A stretch of DNA of 64,000 nt from an uncultured Clostridia bacterium (GTDB taxonomy: Bacteria > Bacillota > Clostridia > TANB77 > CAG-508). Shown here piece by piece: positions 50,381 to 59,970 of the stretch; the stretch's first letter is position 1; the number at the start of each line of letters is the position of its first letter. Made by a program: the position numbers and the translations under genes. The notes under the pieces are model-generated. The model was given only the letters and a program-made list of their open reading frames with translations. It was not told where the DNA came from and did not search any database. Location: assembly GCA_947591045.1 (NCBI GenBank), contig CANQCV010000001.1, forward strand, positions 118,617 to 182,616, written 5' to 3'.

Positions 50381-52135
50381 CTATTCTAAAATAGCCTTTA
50401 TACGGCGTACTCCTGCTGAACTTGATTCTTCTTTTTTTATTTTAAAATGTCCTAACTGTCCTGTATGTGATACATGTGGTCCACCACAAATTTCTTTACT
50501 AAAATCACCTATTGTATATACTTTTACTTTTTCGCCATATTTATTTTCAAATAAACCTGTTGCACCTGATGCTTTTGCTTCTTCTAATGTCATTTCTTCA
50601 CATGTTACTGTTAAATCTCTTGCAATTTGTTCATTAACAATATCTTCTACTTGCTTTAATTGTTCTGGTGTCATTTTTTCTGGATGTGAGAAGTCAAATC
50701 TTAATCTTTCTACTGTTATATTTGAGCCAGATTGTTTTGCATGTTCTCCTAATACAATTTGTAATGCTTTATGTAGTAAGTGTGTAGCTGTATGATATGC
50801 TATTGTTTTTTCATTTTGTTCTGCTAAACCACCTTTAAACTTCTGCTCACTACCTAATCTTGATTTTTCTTGATGTTCTTTAAACAATTTATTAAATTCT
50901 GATAAATCTATTGTAAAGCCTTGTTCTTGAGCTAAATCTGATGTGATTTCTGGTGGAAATCCATATGTTTCATATAGTTTGAATATGGTTTGTCCATCAA
51001 TTACTGTTCTATTTTCTTGTTTTGCCTTATTAATTACTTTTTCAAACTCTTTTTCCCCATGTGACAATGTTTTCATAAACTTATCTTTTTCTTCTACAAT
51101 AACTTGTTTTATAGTTTCTCTATTTTTTTCAAGTTCTGGATACATTTCTTTTAACATATCAATGTTTAGGTCAATTAAATTTGGCAATTCTGCTAAATCA
51201 ATTTGCATTTTGTTTAAGTGTCTTGACATTCTACGAATTAATTTTCTTAAAACATAGCCTCTGTCAATGTTTGATGGTCTACCACCATCACAAACTACCA
51301 TTATGCTCGCTCTTAAATGCTCTGCTACAATTCTTCTACTTTCAATATTATCTTCTTTTGCTAGTTGTTTTAGTTTTTCCATCATTGGAAGGAAAAGCTC
51401 TGTATCAAATGGAGTTTCTTTTCCTTGTAATAGCATTGTCATTCTTTCTAGTCCTAAACCTGTATCTACATTATGTTGCTTTAATTTTGTATAAGTTCCA
51501 TCTTTTGACTTATAGTATTCCATAAATACATTGTTCCAAATTTCAACATATTTACCACAACCACATGATGGCTGGCAGTCTTTGCTACAAGGCTGTTTTC
51601 CTGTATCATAAAACATTTCTGTATCTGGTCCGCATGGTCCTTCTTCTCCTGCAATCCACCAGTTATCGTCTTTACCATAAAAATATATTCTTTCTTCTGG
51701 TATTCCTGCTTTTTTCCAGCATTCAGCAGTAGTAGTATCTCTTGGTGCATCTTCGTCTCCTGCAAAGCAAGTAACAGATAGTTTTTCTTTTGGAATTCCA
51801 AGTTCTTTTGTTAAAAACTCAAAACTCATTGCTACTGCCTCTTCTTTAAAATAGTCTCCTAGTGACCAATTTCCTAACATTTCAAAATATGTTAAATGGC
51901 GATTATCTCCAACTTCGTCAATATCGTTTGTACGAAGGCATTTTTGATAATCTGTAAGTCTTGTTCCTTCTGGATGTTTTTCTCCTAAAAGATATGGCAC
52001 TAATGGTTGCATTCCAGCTGTTGTAAATAGTACAGATGGATCATTTTCTGGAATAAGTGGACTACTTGGAATTATCTTGTGCCCATGATTTTTAAAAAAG
52101 TTTAAATATTTATTTCGTATTTCTATAGCTTTCAT
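50381..52135 (-). CDS. alaS: Alanyl-tRNA synthetase, short form
   Basis: 584 residues. Class II core with FFKNHGHKIIPSSPLIPEND, TTAGMQPLVPYLLG, LRTNDIDEVGDNRHLTYFEM; the editing domain has TATHLLHKAL and ICGGPHVSHTGQLG with the zinc His/Cys set. It ends at the close of the editing domain (SSSAGVRRIKAILE). The C-terminal C-Ala domain of usual AlaRS (about 870 residues) is absent and no later piece is found, so this is a natural short form. Operon pheS-pheT-alaS-HIT. Confidence 0.94.
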   Translation of the reverse strand: MKAIEIRNKYLNFFKNHGHKIIPSSPLIPENDPSVLFTTAGMQPLVPYLLGEKHPEGTRLTDYQKCLRTNDIDEVGDNRHLTYFEMLGNWSLGDYFKEEAVAMSFEFLTKELGIPKEKLSVTCFAGDEDAPRDTTTAECWKKAGIPEERIYFYGKDDNWWIAGEEGPCGPDTEMFYDTGKQPCSKDCQPSCGCGKYVEIWNNVFMEYYKSKDGTYTKLKQHNVDTGLGLERMTMLLQGKETPFDTELFLPMMEKLKQLAKEDNIESRRIVAEHLRASIMVVCDGGRPSNIDRGYVLRKLIRRMSRHLNKMQIDLAELPNLIDLNIDMLKEMYPELEKNRETIKQVIVEEKDKFMKTLSHGEKEFEKVINKAKQENRTVIDGQTIFKLYETYGFPPEITSDLAQEQGFTIDLSEFNKLFKEHQEKSRLGSEQKFKGGLAEQNEKTIAYHTATHLLHKALQIVLGEHAKQSGSNITVERLRFDFSHPEKMTPEQLKQVEDIVNEQIARDLTVTCEEMTLEEAKASGATGLFENKYGEKVKVYTIGDFSKEICGGPHVSHTGQLGHFKIKKEESSSAGVRRIKAILE

Positions 52136-52147
52136 ATTCTTCTCCTC

Positions 52148-54520
52148 TTATTTTCTTATTTCTGCTCCTATTTTCTTTTCTGCAAATTCAATTATCTTAT
52201 CCATTGTAGCGTTTATTTCTTCATCTGTCAATGTCCTATCAGATTTTTCAAAAGTTAATGAATATGCAATACTCTTTTTATTTTCTGGAATTCCTTTTCC
52301 TTCATAAACATCAAATACTTCTATATTTGTAAGAAGTGAGCCTGCTGCCTTTTTTATTGCCATTTGTGCTTCATTTGATGTCATATTTTTATCAATTACT
52401 AATGCTAAATCTTTTTTAACACTTGGATATTTTGAAATTTCTTTATACTTCATTTTGCCAACTTTTTTGTCTAGCAGTTTATCTAAATCAATTTCCATTA
52501 CATATACTTCTTCTTTTGCTAATTTTGGATGAACTCTACCTACTATTCCTACAATATCGTTATTTACTGAAATCTGCGCAGATTGGCCTGGATGTAATTC
52601 TGCTGGCATTTTTGACTCATCTACTATTAAGCTATATCTATTTGCATATCCTAAATATTCAAGTAATTCCTCTACTATTCCTTTTATTACATAAAAGTTT
52701 ACTTGTGCTTTATTTTCAATTCCTAAATAGAAATCTCCTGTCATTAGTACCGCAAGTTTGTTATTTTCTCCATACTCTTCTTTTAGTTTATAGAAAGTTT
52801 TTCCTATTTCAAATATAGAAACATTTTTTACATTTCTTGCTTTGTTATATTCATAAATTTTTAAAAGTGATGGAATTATGCTATGTCTTAAAGTATTTCT
52901 TTCTTCTGTCATAGGATCTAATAAGCGCACCAATTCTGTATCGTCTTTTGTAAACATTTTTGCCTCTTTGTCATTTACCAAAATATATGATAGTGTCTCA
53001 TTTAAGCCTAAATCTATCATTTTGTTTCTAATTCCTCTTGTTACTTTATCATAACTTCCATCTTTTGGTGCAATGTCAGGAAGTTTACCTTTAATATTGT
53101 CAACTCCATAAATACGGCCAACTTCTTCTATTAAATCTTCTTTAATAGTAATATCTCCTCTTCTTCTAGGAACTGACACTAAAATAGTTTCGTCATTTTT
53201 AAGAGTAGCTGTAAATCCTAATTTTCTAAATACCTCTAAAACATCTTGTTTGCTTATTTCCATTCCCAAAATACGATTTATATTTTCAAAAGTAATTTCT
53301 ATTTCTCTATTTTGTAAATTCTCTTTATCGTATTTAGCAATTCCTCCTACAACTTCTCCATCTGCATATTTTTCTAGCATGTTACATGATCTTTCAATTG
53401 CCATATAGGTTCTATTTGGATCTAAGCCTTTTTCAAATCTTGTACTTGCCTCACTTCTTAAAATTTCTTTTGATGTCATTCTTATTTTAATAGGGTTAAA
53501 AATTGCAGACTCAATAATGACATTCTTTGTATTTTCTGTAATTTCTGTTGTAAGTCCTCCCATAACACCTGCTAAACCAATAGCCTCTTCTCCATTAGAA
53601 ATTACAATATCATCTTGTGATAATATTCTTTCTATTCCGTCTAATGTTGTTAGTTTTTCATTTTCTTTTGCCATTCTTACTTGCAATTTACCTTTTAAAG
53701 TATCTGCATCATAAAAATGCAAAGGTTGCCCTGTTTCTAGCATAACATAGTTACTTATGTCTACAACATTGTTAATTGGTCTTATTCCTGATGCAATTAA
53801 TCTATTACGAATAAATGCTGGGCTTGGCTTAATTTTAATATTCTTTACCTTTTTTGCTAAGAAAATTGTACAATTATCTGTATCAACTTCTACTTTAAAG
53901 CTATCATTTATATTTTCACTGTTTTCTTTGTGTGATAAATCAATGTCTTTTACTTTTTTATCATATATTGCACCTATTTCATATGCCATTCCAAGAACGC
54001 TTAGTAAATCACCACGATTAGCCGTTAAGTCAAAATCAATTACTCCATCATCCATTTGCATATATTTAATAGCATCTTCTCCTATTTTTGCATCTTCTGG
54101 CAATTCATGAATTCCTGCTTTATCTTTTTCCTCTAGGAATTTATTTTCCAAGCCTAATTCTGCTATTGAACAAAGCATTCCATTTGACTCTTGACCTCTT
54201 ATCATACCTTTTTTTATAGTACCACCAGGAAGTTCTGCACCATCTAATGCAACTATTACTTTTAACCCTGTACGCACATTTGGCGCACCACAAACAATAT
54301 TTAAAATTTCATTTCCAACATCTACTTTGCATACATGTAAATGGTCTGAATCTGGATGCATTTTGCATTCTTTTACTTCTCCTACAACCAACTTTGTAGC
54401 CTCTATCAAATGCCCTGCAGAGTCATATTCATTTCCAACTTTTGTCATATCTTCTGCTAATGTTTTTACATCAACATCAATATCAACATAGTCTTTTACA
54501 AAATTTGTACTTAATTTCAT
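52148..54520 (-). CDS. pheT: Phenylalanyl-tRNA synthetase beta chain
   Basis: 790 residues: N-terminal tRNA-binding OB domain (HPDSDHLHVCKVDVG, IVCGAPNVRTG), B3/B4 editing region (STRFEKGLDPNRTYMA), B5 domain and C-terminal ferredoxin-fold anticodon domain (YKEISKYPSVKKDLALVIDK). Forms the alpha2-beta2 enzyme with PheS. Confidence 0.97.
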   Translation of the reverse strand: MKLSTNFVKDYVDIDVDVKTLAEDMTKVGNEYDSAGHLIEATKLVVGEVKECKMHPDSDHLHVCKVDVGNEILNIVCGAPNVRTGLKVIVALDGAELPGGTIKKGMIRGQESNGMLCSIAELGLENKFLEEKDKAGIHELPEDAKIGEDAIKYMQMDDGVIDFDLTANRGDLLSVLGMAYEIGAIYDKKVKDIDLSHKENSENINDSFKVEVDTDNCTIFLAKKVKNIKIKPSPAFIRNRLIASGIRPINNVVDISNYVMLETGQPLHFYDADTLKGKLQVRMAKENEKLTTLDGIERILSQDDIVISNGEEAIGLAGVMGGLTTEITENTKNVIIESAIFNPIKIRMTSKEILRSEASTRFEKGLDPNRTYMAIERSCNMLEKYADGEVVGGIAKYDKENLQNREIEITFENINRILGMEISKQDVLEVFRKLGFTATLKNDETILVSVPRRRGDITIKEDLIEEVGRIYGVDNIKGKLPDIAPKDGSYDKVTRGIRNKMIDLGLNETLSYILVNDKEAKMFTKDDTELVRLLDPMTEERNTLRHSIIPSLLKIYEYNKARNVKNVSIFEIGKTFYKLKEEYGENNKLAVLMTGDFYLGIENKAQVNFYVIKGIVEELLEYLGYANRYSLIVDESKMPAELHPGQSAQISVNNDIVGIVGRVHPKLAKEEVYVMEIDLDKLLDKKVGKMKYKEISKYPSVKKDLALVIDKNMTSNEAQMAIKKAAGSLLTNIEVFDVYEGKGIPENKKSIAYSLTFEKSDRTLTDEEINATMDKIIEFAEKKIGAEIRK

Positions 54521-54561
54521 TTTTCAAATTCCCTTCTTTTAAATTAATTTTATATTTATTC

Positions 54562-54714
54562 AATCTAATATAACTTTTATGCACGACGCGCAGTTTGGGA
54601 GGACACATATTCATATAGATTAGACACATTAATGTCTCGATTGTTTAAAGTATATCCTCCTTTGCTTATATGATTAGTCCGACCAGCAAGGAGAAATAAA
54701 AGTTATATTAGATT
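54562..54714. repeat. 153-bp element with 19-bp perfect inverted ends between pheS and pheT
   Basis: AATCTAATATAACTTTTAT (54562-54580) and its exact reverse complement (54696-54714) enclose about 115 bases that are less AT-rich than the flanks and contain further small palindromes (GACACATTAATGTC). It has no coding capacity I can support. Small MITE-like insertion or a structured intercistronic RNA are both possible. Confidence 0.65.
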
Positions 54715-54728
54715 AATTTTATTAATTT

Positions 54729-55766
54729 CTATCTATCAAGTCTGTCAAATTGCTCTAAGAATCTAACATCATTTTGATATAACAAACGAATATCTGTAAT
54801 TTCATATTTAAACATTGCAAGCCTATCTAAACCTGTTCCAAAAGCAAAGCCACTATATTTTTCTGGATCATAGCCATTCATTTTTAGTACATTTGGATGA
54901 ACAATTCCAGAACCTAATACTTCTATCCATCCTGTTTGCTTGCATAAATTGCATCCTTTTCCTCCACATTTAAAGCAACTAACATCTACTTCATATGATG
55001 GCTCTGTAAATGGGAAATAACTTGGTCTAAAACGCAAGCTCAAATTTTCTCCTAACATTTTCTTTACAAATATTTCTAGTGTTCCTTTTAAATCAGCAAG
55101 AGAAATATTTTTATCAATTACTAAACCTTCTACTTGGCTAAATTGATGAGAATGTGTTGCATCATCATCTCTTCTATATGTTTTTCCTGGACAAATTACC
55201 CTAATTGGTGACTTTTCTTCATTTGCCATCATTGTTCTAGCTTGCACAGCAGAAGTTTGCGTTCTTAATAAATATTCTGATGTTATATAGAAACTATCTT
55301 GCATATCTCTTGCAGGATGTCCTTTTGGAAGATTTAACCTTTCAAAACAATATTCATCTGTTTCAAGCTCTGGTCCTGTTACAACATCATATCCCATAGA
55401 CACGAATAAATCTTCTACTTCTTCAATAATTCTATTTAAAGGATGTTTACTACCTCTTTTTATTTTTGTACTTGGAAGTGTAATATCAATTGTTTCCTCT
55501 TTTAATTTTCTATTTAATTCTTGCTCTCCGTATTCTTTTTCTTTTTTAGAAATTAACTCTTCTAATTCTTCTTTAACTACATTTACTAAACTTCCAATAA
55601 CAGGTCTTTCTTCTGGTGTAAGAGACCCCATACCTCTTAAAATAGTAGTTAGTTCTCCTTTTTTTCCTAAATATTTAACTCTAACATCATCTAATTGTCT
55701 TGCATCACTTGCTTTTTCAATCTCACTTAAAGCAGATTGTTTTATTTTCTCAATTTCTTCTTTCAT
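54729..55766 (-). CDS. pheS: Phenylalanyl-tRNA synthetase alpha chain
   Basis: 345 residues from ATG 55766, directly behind AGAAGGAGGAGCT. N-terminal coiled coil, then class II motifs: [80 protein letters not shown]. Cys-rich [17 protein letters not shown] may bind metal, a feature of many PheS. Under T-box control. Confidence 0.98.
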   Translation of the reverse strand: MKEEIEKIKQSALSEIEKASDARQLDDVRVKYLGKKGELTTILRGMGSLTPEERPVIGSLVNVVKEELEELISKKEKEYGEQELNRKLKEETIDITLPSTKIKRGSKHPLNRIIEEVEDLFVSMGYDVVTGPELETDEYCFERLNLPKGHPARDMQDSFYITSEYLLRTQTSAVQARTMMANEEKSPIRVICPGKTYRRDDDATHSHQFSQVEGLVIDKNISLADLKGTLEIFVKKMLGENLSLRFRPSYFPFTEPSYEVDVSCFKCGGKGCNLCKQTGWIEVLGSGIVHPNVLKMNGYDPEKYSGFAFGTGLDRLAMFKYEITDIRLLYQNDVRFLEQFDRLDR

Positions 55767-55784
55767 AGCTCCTCCTTCTATTCT

Positions 55785-55838
55785 GACCTGTCCCCATTGC
55801 GACAAAAATGGGAAAAAGGGTCAGACCCCCAATGCGAC
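55785..55838. repeat. Dispersed palindromic repeat, copy 4
   Basis: GACCTGTCCCC ... CGACAAAAATGGGAAAAAGG GTCAGACCCCC between the T-box terminator and the pheS start. Confidence 0.85.
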
Positions 55839-55841
55839 TTT

Positions 55842-56100
55842 AAAAAAAGCTGTTTTCCTATAAATAGGACGAAACAGCTTCCGTGGTACCACCTAAATTT
55901 ATTAATTGTTTAAAATTAACCTTAATTTTGCTATAACGGGCTACCCGCTTCTACCTACTAAACAACTGCTAGCTATCTTTCAGTCAGAAAACCTAAAAAG
56001 TGAAATTTCAATTTAATTAGTATGAGTAAGCTTACAGCCACGACTTACACTCTCTTACATACTATTTTTATTTAAATCTACTTTGCTTTTTCAAACGGCT
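55842..56100 (-). promoter_or_regulatory. T-box leader controlling pheS-pheT-alaS
   Basis: On the minus strand the hallmark AGGTGGTACCACGGAAG lies at about 55880-55896, preceded by stem I (AAGAGAGTG ...) and followed by a terminator AGCTGTTT ... AAACAGCTTTTTTT (55850-55880). Uncharged tRNA binding would favour the antiterminator. The specifier should be a Phe codon; TTC in GAAATTTCACTT is a candidate, placed by eye. Confidence 0.88.
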
Positions 56101-56218
56101 TTTTATTTTAATTACGGCTAATATATTATCACAATTTTATTAATATTTCAAGGCATTTTGCAATATTTATTCTAGATTTTATTTACTTTTTTTCACAAAA
56201 AAATATATTTAAAATTTT

Positions 56219-56929
56219 TTAAATATATTCTTTTTCTAATTTTTCATTTAAATATAATTTACTAATTAGCTCCAATTCTTTTCTTGATTCCTCTGACAAG
56301 CGAAATGAAAAAAGTTTTTTAGGTGGAGCCATAACAATATATTTAATTGCAGTAACCGTTCCCTCTCCTATTTGTATTGCTCCTTTATCTTGTCTTCCAC
56401 ATGCATCACATTTTAAGCCGTTATCTTTTAGACTAAAATATTTTAATTCTTCTTTTTGATTACATGATGTGCATTTATCAATAACCGGCATAAAGCCAAG
56501 TAAACATGCAAGTTTCATTTTAAAAACAGAAGTAATAAAATCTAAATCTTCGTTAGTTTCTGAAATCATATATAAAGTATTTAAAAATAATTGCAAAATC
56601 TTATATGTATTCTGATTTTCATCTGTTACATCATTAACAATTTTAGTAATATGTGCAGCGCAATTTAATTTATCTAAATCTGTGCGTATGTTGTAAAACA
56701 CTTCAATAACATCACACGAATTTAAATTATATGAACTTGCACCTTGATATATCATATAATCTCCAAAGCATAGAAACTGGGTGCCCGCCATCAGACTACT
56801 CTTTGGTCTTCTTGAACCCTTTGCAGCACACCCAATTTTTCCATTTGGAGTTAATATTGTAACCATTTTATCATAATCGCTCATATTGTTCTCTGCTAAT
56901 ATTATTCCCTTTATCTTCAATATTCCCAT
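56219..56929 (-). CDS. recO: DNA repair protein RecO
   Basis: 236 residues: KIKGIILAENNMSDYDKMVT, TILTPNGKIGCAAKGSRRPK, LMAGTQFLCFGDYMIY, and the zinc motif CTSCNQKEEL ... CDACGR near residue 155. Helps load RecA at gaps. ATG 56929 lies inside the upstream yqzL gene, so translation is coupled. Confidence 0.95.
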   Translation of the reverse strand: MGILKIKGIILAENNMSDYDKMVTILTPNGKIGCAAKGSRRPKSSLMAGTQFLCFGDYMIYQGASSYNLNSCDVIEVFYNIRTDLDKLNCAAHITKIVNDVTDENQNTYKILQLFLNTLYMISETNEDLDFITSVFKMKLACLLGFMPVIDKCTSCNQKEELKYFSLKDNGLKCDACGRQDKGAIQIGEGTVTAIKYIVMAPPKKLFSFRLSEESRKELELISKLYLNEKLEKEYI

Positions 56930-57041
56930 ACTTTTCCGCCTTTATTATATCATTTTCTACATTCTCTACCTCTAGCAATTCTAAAAAAGTATTAATATCT
57001 CCTGTATTTTTAAAAGTATTCCATGCTATTTGTTTTATCAT
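56871..57041 (-). CDS. yqzL: YqzL family protein
   Basis: 56 residues from ATG 57041 behind GGAGATG: MIKQIAWNTFKNTGDINTFL. The W-x-x-F-x-x-T-G-x-I-x-x-[YF]-L pattern and the place between era and recO are those of YqzL, a conserved short protein of unknown role in Firmicutes. It overlaps the start of recO by 59 bases. Confidence 0.85.
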   Translation of the reverse strand: MIKQIAWNTFKNTGDINTFLELLEVENVENDIIKAEKYGNIEDKGNNISREQYERL

Positions 57042-57133
57042 GTAATCATCTCCTAATCAATAAAGCAATGTTTATCTTATCATTTGCATTTTTTATTTTT
57101 TTATGCTCATTTGCAAAATTTTCATGTTGCCAT

Positions 57134-58030
57134 TTATTGTAATTTGAATTTTTTTACAAATCTATCATCATTTAGCCAATCTTCTTTTACTTTTACCCAC
57201 AATTTTAAATTCACTTTTATATCTAGCATTTTTTCCAAATCTTGTCTTGCATATGTGCCTATATTTTTTAGCATTTTTCCATCTTTTCCAATTATTATTC
57301 CCTTATGTGACTCTCTTAAGCAATAAATAGTAGCATCTATATGAAAAATTGGCTCTTTATTTAAAGTTGTTTTCTTTTTAAATTTATCTACTTCTACAAA
57401 AATTCCATGTGGTACTTCATCTTTTAATAATTTTAAGGCTTTTTCTCTAACTATTTCTTCTACTAATTGTTTTGTTGTTTGATCTGTATATTCCTCTATA
57501 TCATAATATGCTGGTCCTTCTTTTAAGTTACTTTCTATTTCTTCTAAAATTTTCTCCATATTAATATTTTTTACAGTTGAAACAGGGATAAATGCTGAAA
57601 AATCATATTCATTTTTATATTGCTCAATTTGTTTTGCAATATGCTCTTTATCTACTAAATCAATTTTATTAATTACTAAAATTGTTTTTTTATTTGCCTC
57701 TTTAATTTTATCTAAAATAAGCCTATCACCTTTGCCTATATCATTTGATGTTGCGTCAACTACAAAAACAATAACATCAACATCTTGTGCTACTTCAAAA
57801 GCGGTTTCTACCATTACATTTCCTAATTTTGATTTAGGCTTATGAATTCCAGGAGTATCTATAAAAATGATTTGGCTATTCTTACGATTCACAATTGCCT
57901 TTATTGCTGTCCTTGTTGTTTGAGGTTTATTTGCAATTGCAGCTACTTTTTCTCCTACTAATTTATTTATAATACTAGACTTTCCTACATTTGTTCTTCC
58001 AATAATTGATACAAATCCAGATTTAAACAT
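57134..58030 (-). CDS. era: GTPase Era
   Basis: 298 residues from ATG 58030 behind AGGAGGAAGA. GTPase motifs: GRTNVGKSSIINKL (G1), TTRTAIKA (G2), DTPGIHKPK (G3), VINKIDLVD (G4); C-terminal KH domain with GIIIGKDGKMLKNIG. Acts in 30S maturation, binding 16S rRNA 3' end. The longer frame from 58090 is inside a dispersed repeat. Confidence 0.98.
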   Translation of the reverse strand: MFKSGFVSIIGRTNVGKSSIINKLVGEKVAAIANKPQTTRTAIKAIVNRKNSQIIFIDTPGIHKPKSKLGNVMVETAFEVAQDVDVIVFVVDATSNDIGKGDRLILDKIKEANKKTILVINKIDLVDKEHIAKQIEQYKNEYDFSAFIPVSTVKNINMEKILEEIESNLKEGPAYYDIEEYTDQTTKQLVEEIVREKALKLLKDEVPHGIFVEVDKFKKKTTLNKEPIFHIDATIYCLRESHKGIIIGKDGKMLKNIGTYARQDLEKMLDIKVNLKLWVKVKEDWLNDDRFVKKFKLQ

Positions 58031-58043
58031 TCTTCCTCCTATT

Positions 58044-58088
58044 GGGGCCTGACCCTTCTTCCCATTTTTGTCGTAAAAGGGACAGGTC
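58044..58088. repeat. Dispersed palindromic repeat, copy 5 (inverted)
   Basis: GGGGCCTGACCC ... CCCATTTTTGTCGT ... GGGACAGGTC is the reverse complement of copies 1-4, just upstream of era. Confidence 0.85.
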
Positions 58089-58141
58089 ATATTTATTATA
58101 CCTTTTTTTCTTTCGCCTTTAATTCTCTCACAAAAACATAT

Positions 58142-58192
58142 AAAAAGTCAAGGCACTAAAAACATGCTTTTTATATGTGCCTTGACTTTTAT
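58142..58192 (-). terminator. Terminator of the hyd operon
   Basis: AAAAAGTCAAGGCAC and GTGCCTTGACTTTT form a 13-bp stem directly after the hydA stop. Confidence 0.9.
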
Positions 58193-58198
58193 TTAACT

Positions 58199-59939
58199 TT
58201 ATATATTGTATTTTGCCTTTTTACTATATTCTGTATGTAATAACTCGTGTGCTTTGTGTCCTCCTGGTGCTCCTATATATTCTTTATAAATTTGCTTTAA
58301 CACTGGATTTTCATGTGATTTTCTAATTGCACTTTTTTCATCAATAGAATATATTGCTTTTGCTCTTTTTTGTCTTACATCTACTTCTCTTCGTATTTTT
58401 GAGCTTTTAATTGGTTGACCTCCGCCCATAACACATCCTCCTGGGCATGCCATAACTTCTAGAAAATCATAATCTGCTTTACCTTGTTTTATTTCTTCTG
58501 ATACTTTTCTTGCATTTCCAAGTCCATGTGCTACTGCTACTCTTACTTTTTTATCACCTATTTGTACTACTGCTTTTTTAATTCCTTTTTCTCCTCTTAC
58601 TTCTTTAAAGTCAATCTCCTTTAGCTCTTTTCCTGTTATAAGCTCATACGCAGTTCTTAAAGCAGCCTCCATAACCCCACCTGTTGTACCAAATATTGCG
58701 GCAGCTCCTGTTGCCTCTCCCATAGGGTTGTCAAATTCTTCGTCTTCTAATTCTGTAAATTCTATGTTTGCTTGTTTAATCATTCTTGCTAATTCTCTTG
58801 TTGTAATTACTGCATCAACATCACTTATACCATCTACATTCATTTCTTCACGACTTCTCTCATATTTTTTAGCAACACATGGCATTACAGATACAACATA
58901 TATACTATCTTTTGGTATATTATTTTTTTCTGCATAATATGATTTTAAAATCGCTCCAAACATTTGGTGTGGTGATTTACAGCTTGATAAATGTGGCATA
59001 TTTTCTGGATATTCCATCTCTGTATATTTAATCCATGCAGGGCAACATGATGTCGTCATTGGCAAATTATCATTTTCTTTTAATCTTTTAACAAATTCTG
59101 TTGCCTCTTCCATAATAGTAAAATCTGCACCAGTATTTGTATCAAATACTTTATTAAAGCCTAATCTTTTTAATGCACTAACCATTTGTCCTGCTACATT
59201 TGTGCCTATTTTCATACCAAACTCTTCGCCAAGTGCTACTCTAACAGCAGGTGCAGTTTGAACAATTACATATGTATTAGGATCTTTTAACTTTTCATTT
59301 ACTTCGGCAATGTTTTCTTTTTCATGTAAAGCACCAACTGGGCAAGATTCTATACATTGACCACAAAATGTGCAGTTAACATCATTTAAACTTTTACCAT
59401 AAGTTGTTGTAATGCAAGATTCAAAACCTCTTCCACCATTATCAATTGCCCCTATTTGTTGAACTTTTTTGCAAGTAGCAACACATCTTCTACATAAAAC
59501 ACATTTACTAAAATCTCTTACTATAGATGGAGATTTATCATCTACCTCATGACTTGACATTTCTCCTTGGTATTTAACATCTTGTATATTAAATTTTATT
59601 GCTAAATTTTGTAGTTCACAATTTCCGTGAGCGTATGCAAGTTAAGCAGTCCTTTGGATGATTAGAAAGTATTAATTCTAATATATTGCGTCTTGCCTCT
59701 AATACATTTTGTGTATTAGTATGAACAACCATACCCTCTTCTAACTTTTGTACGCAAGAAGTTACAAAGCCACGCCTGCCCTCTACTTCGACAATACACA
59801 TCCTACAGTCTCCTACTTCATTAATTTCTTTTAGGAAACATAGTGTTGGAATATCAATACCTACTTGTTTTGCAGCCTCAAGTACAGTTGTCCCTTCTGG
59901 TACACATACATCTTTTTCATCTATTTTTAAATTTACCAT
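58199..59939 (-). CDS. hydA: [FeFe]-hydrogenase catalytic subunit HydA, frame broken at a CGG
   Basis: 579 residues after the shift, the usual length. N-terminal [2Fe-2S] domain (CFLKEINEVGDCRMC), His-ligated [4Fe-4S] motif HPKDCLTCIRS-G-NCEL, two ferredoxin clusters (CVLCRRCVATC, CTFCGQCIESC) and the H-cluster motifs TTSCCPAWIK, MPCVAKKYE and EVMACPGGCVMGGGQP. The zero frame reads CIRS-RKL-stop at 59616. Skipping the C at 59627 gives CIRS-GNCELQNLA and the rest. The break lies inside a cluster-binding motif; without the shift no active site is made. Acts with HydB and HydC. Confidence 0.95.
59625..59627 (-). other. In-frame CGG with +1 shift (hydA, codon 105)
   Basis: The zero frame reads CGC TCA CGG AAA TTG TGA. 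Dropping the C gives CGC TCA GGA AAT TGT GAA, restoring the third Cys of the His-ligated cluster. Confidence 0.95.
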
Positions 59940-59970
59940 TTTTTCCTCCTATTTATTCTCTGAATTAAAG

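Noticed and set aside
50381..50400. Possible frameshift explaining the short AlaRS
   Set aside because: The protein ends at a natural domain boundary, no CGG is near and no C-Ala sequence follows in any frame.
54520..54640. Short frame MCLIYMNMCPPKLRVV crossing the pheS-pheT element
   Set aside because: It overlaps the pheT start in another frame, has no ribosome-binding site and no known relative.
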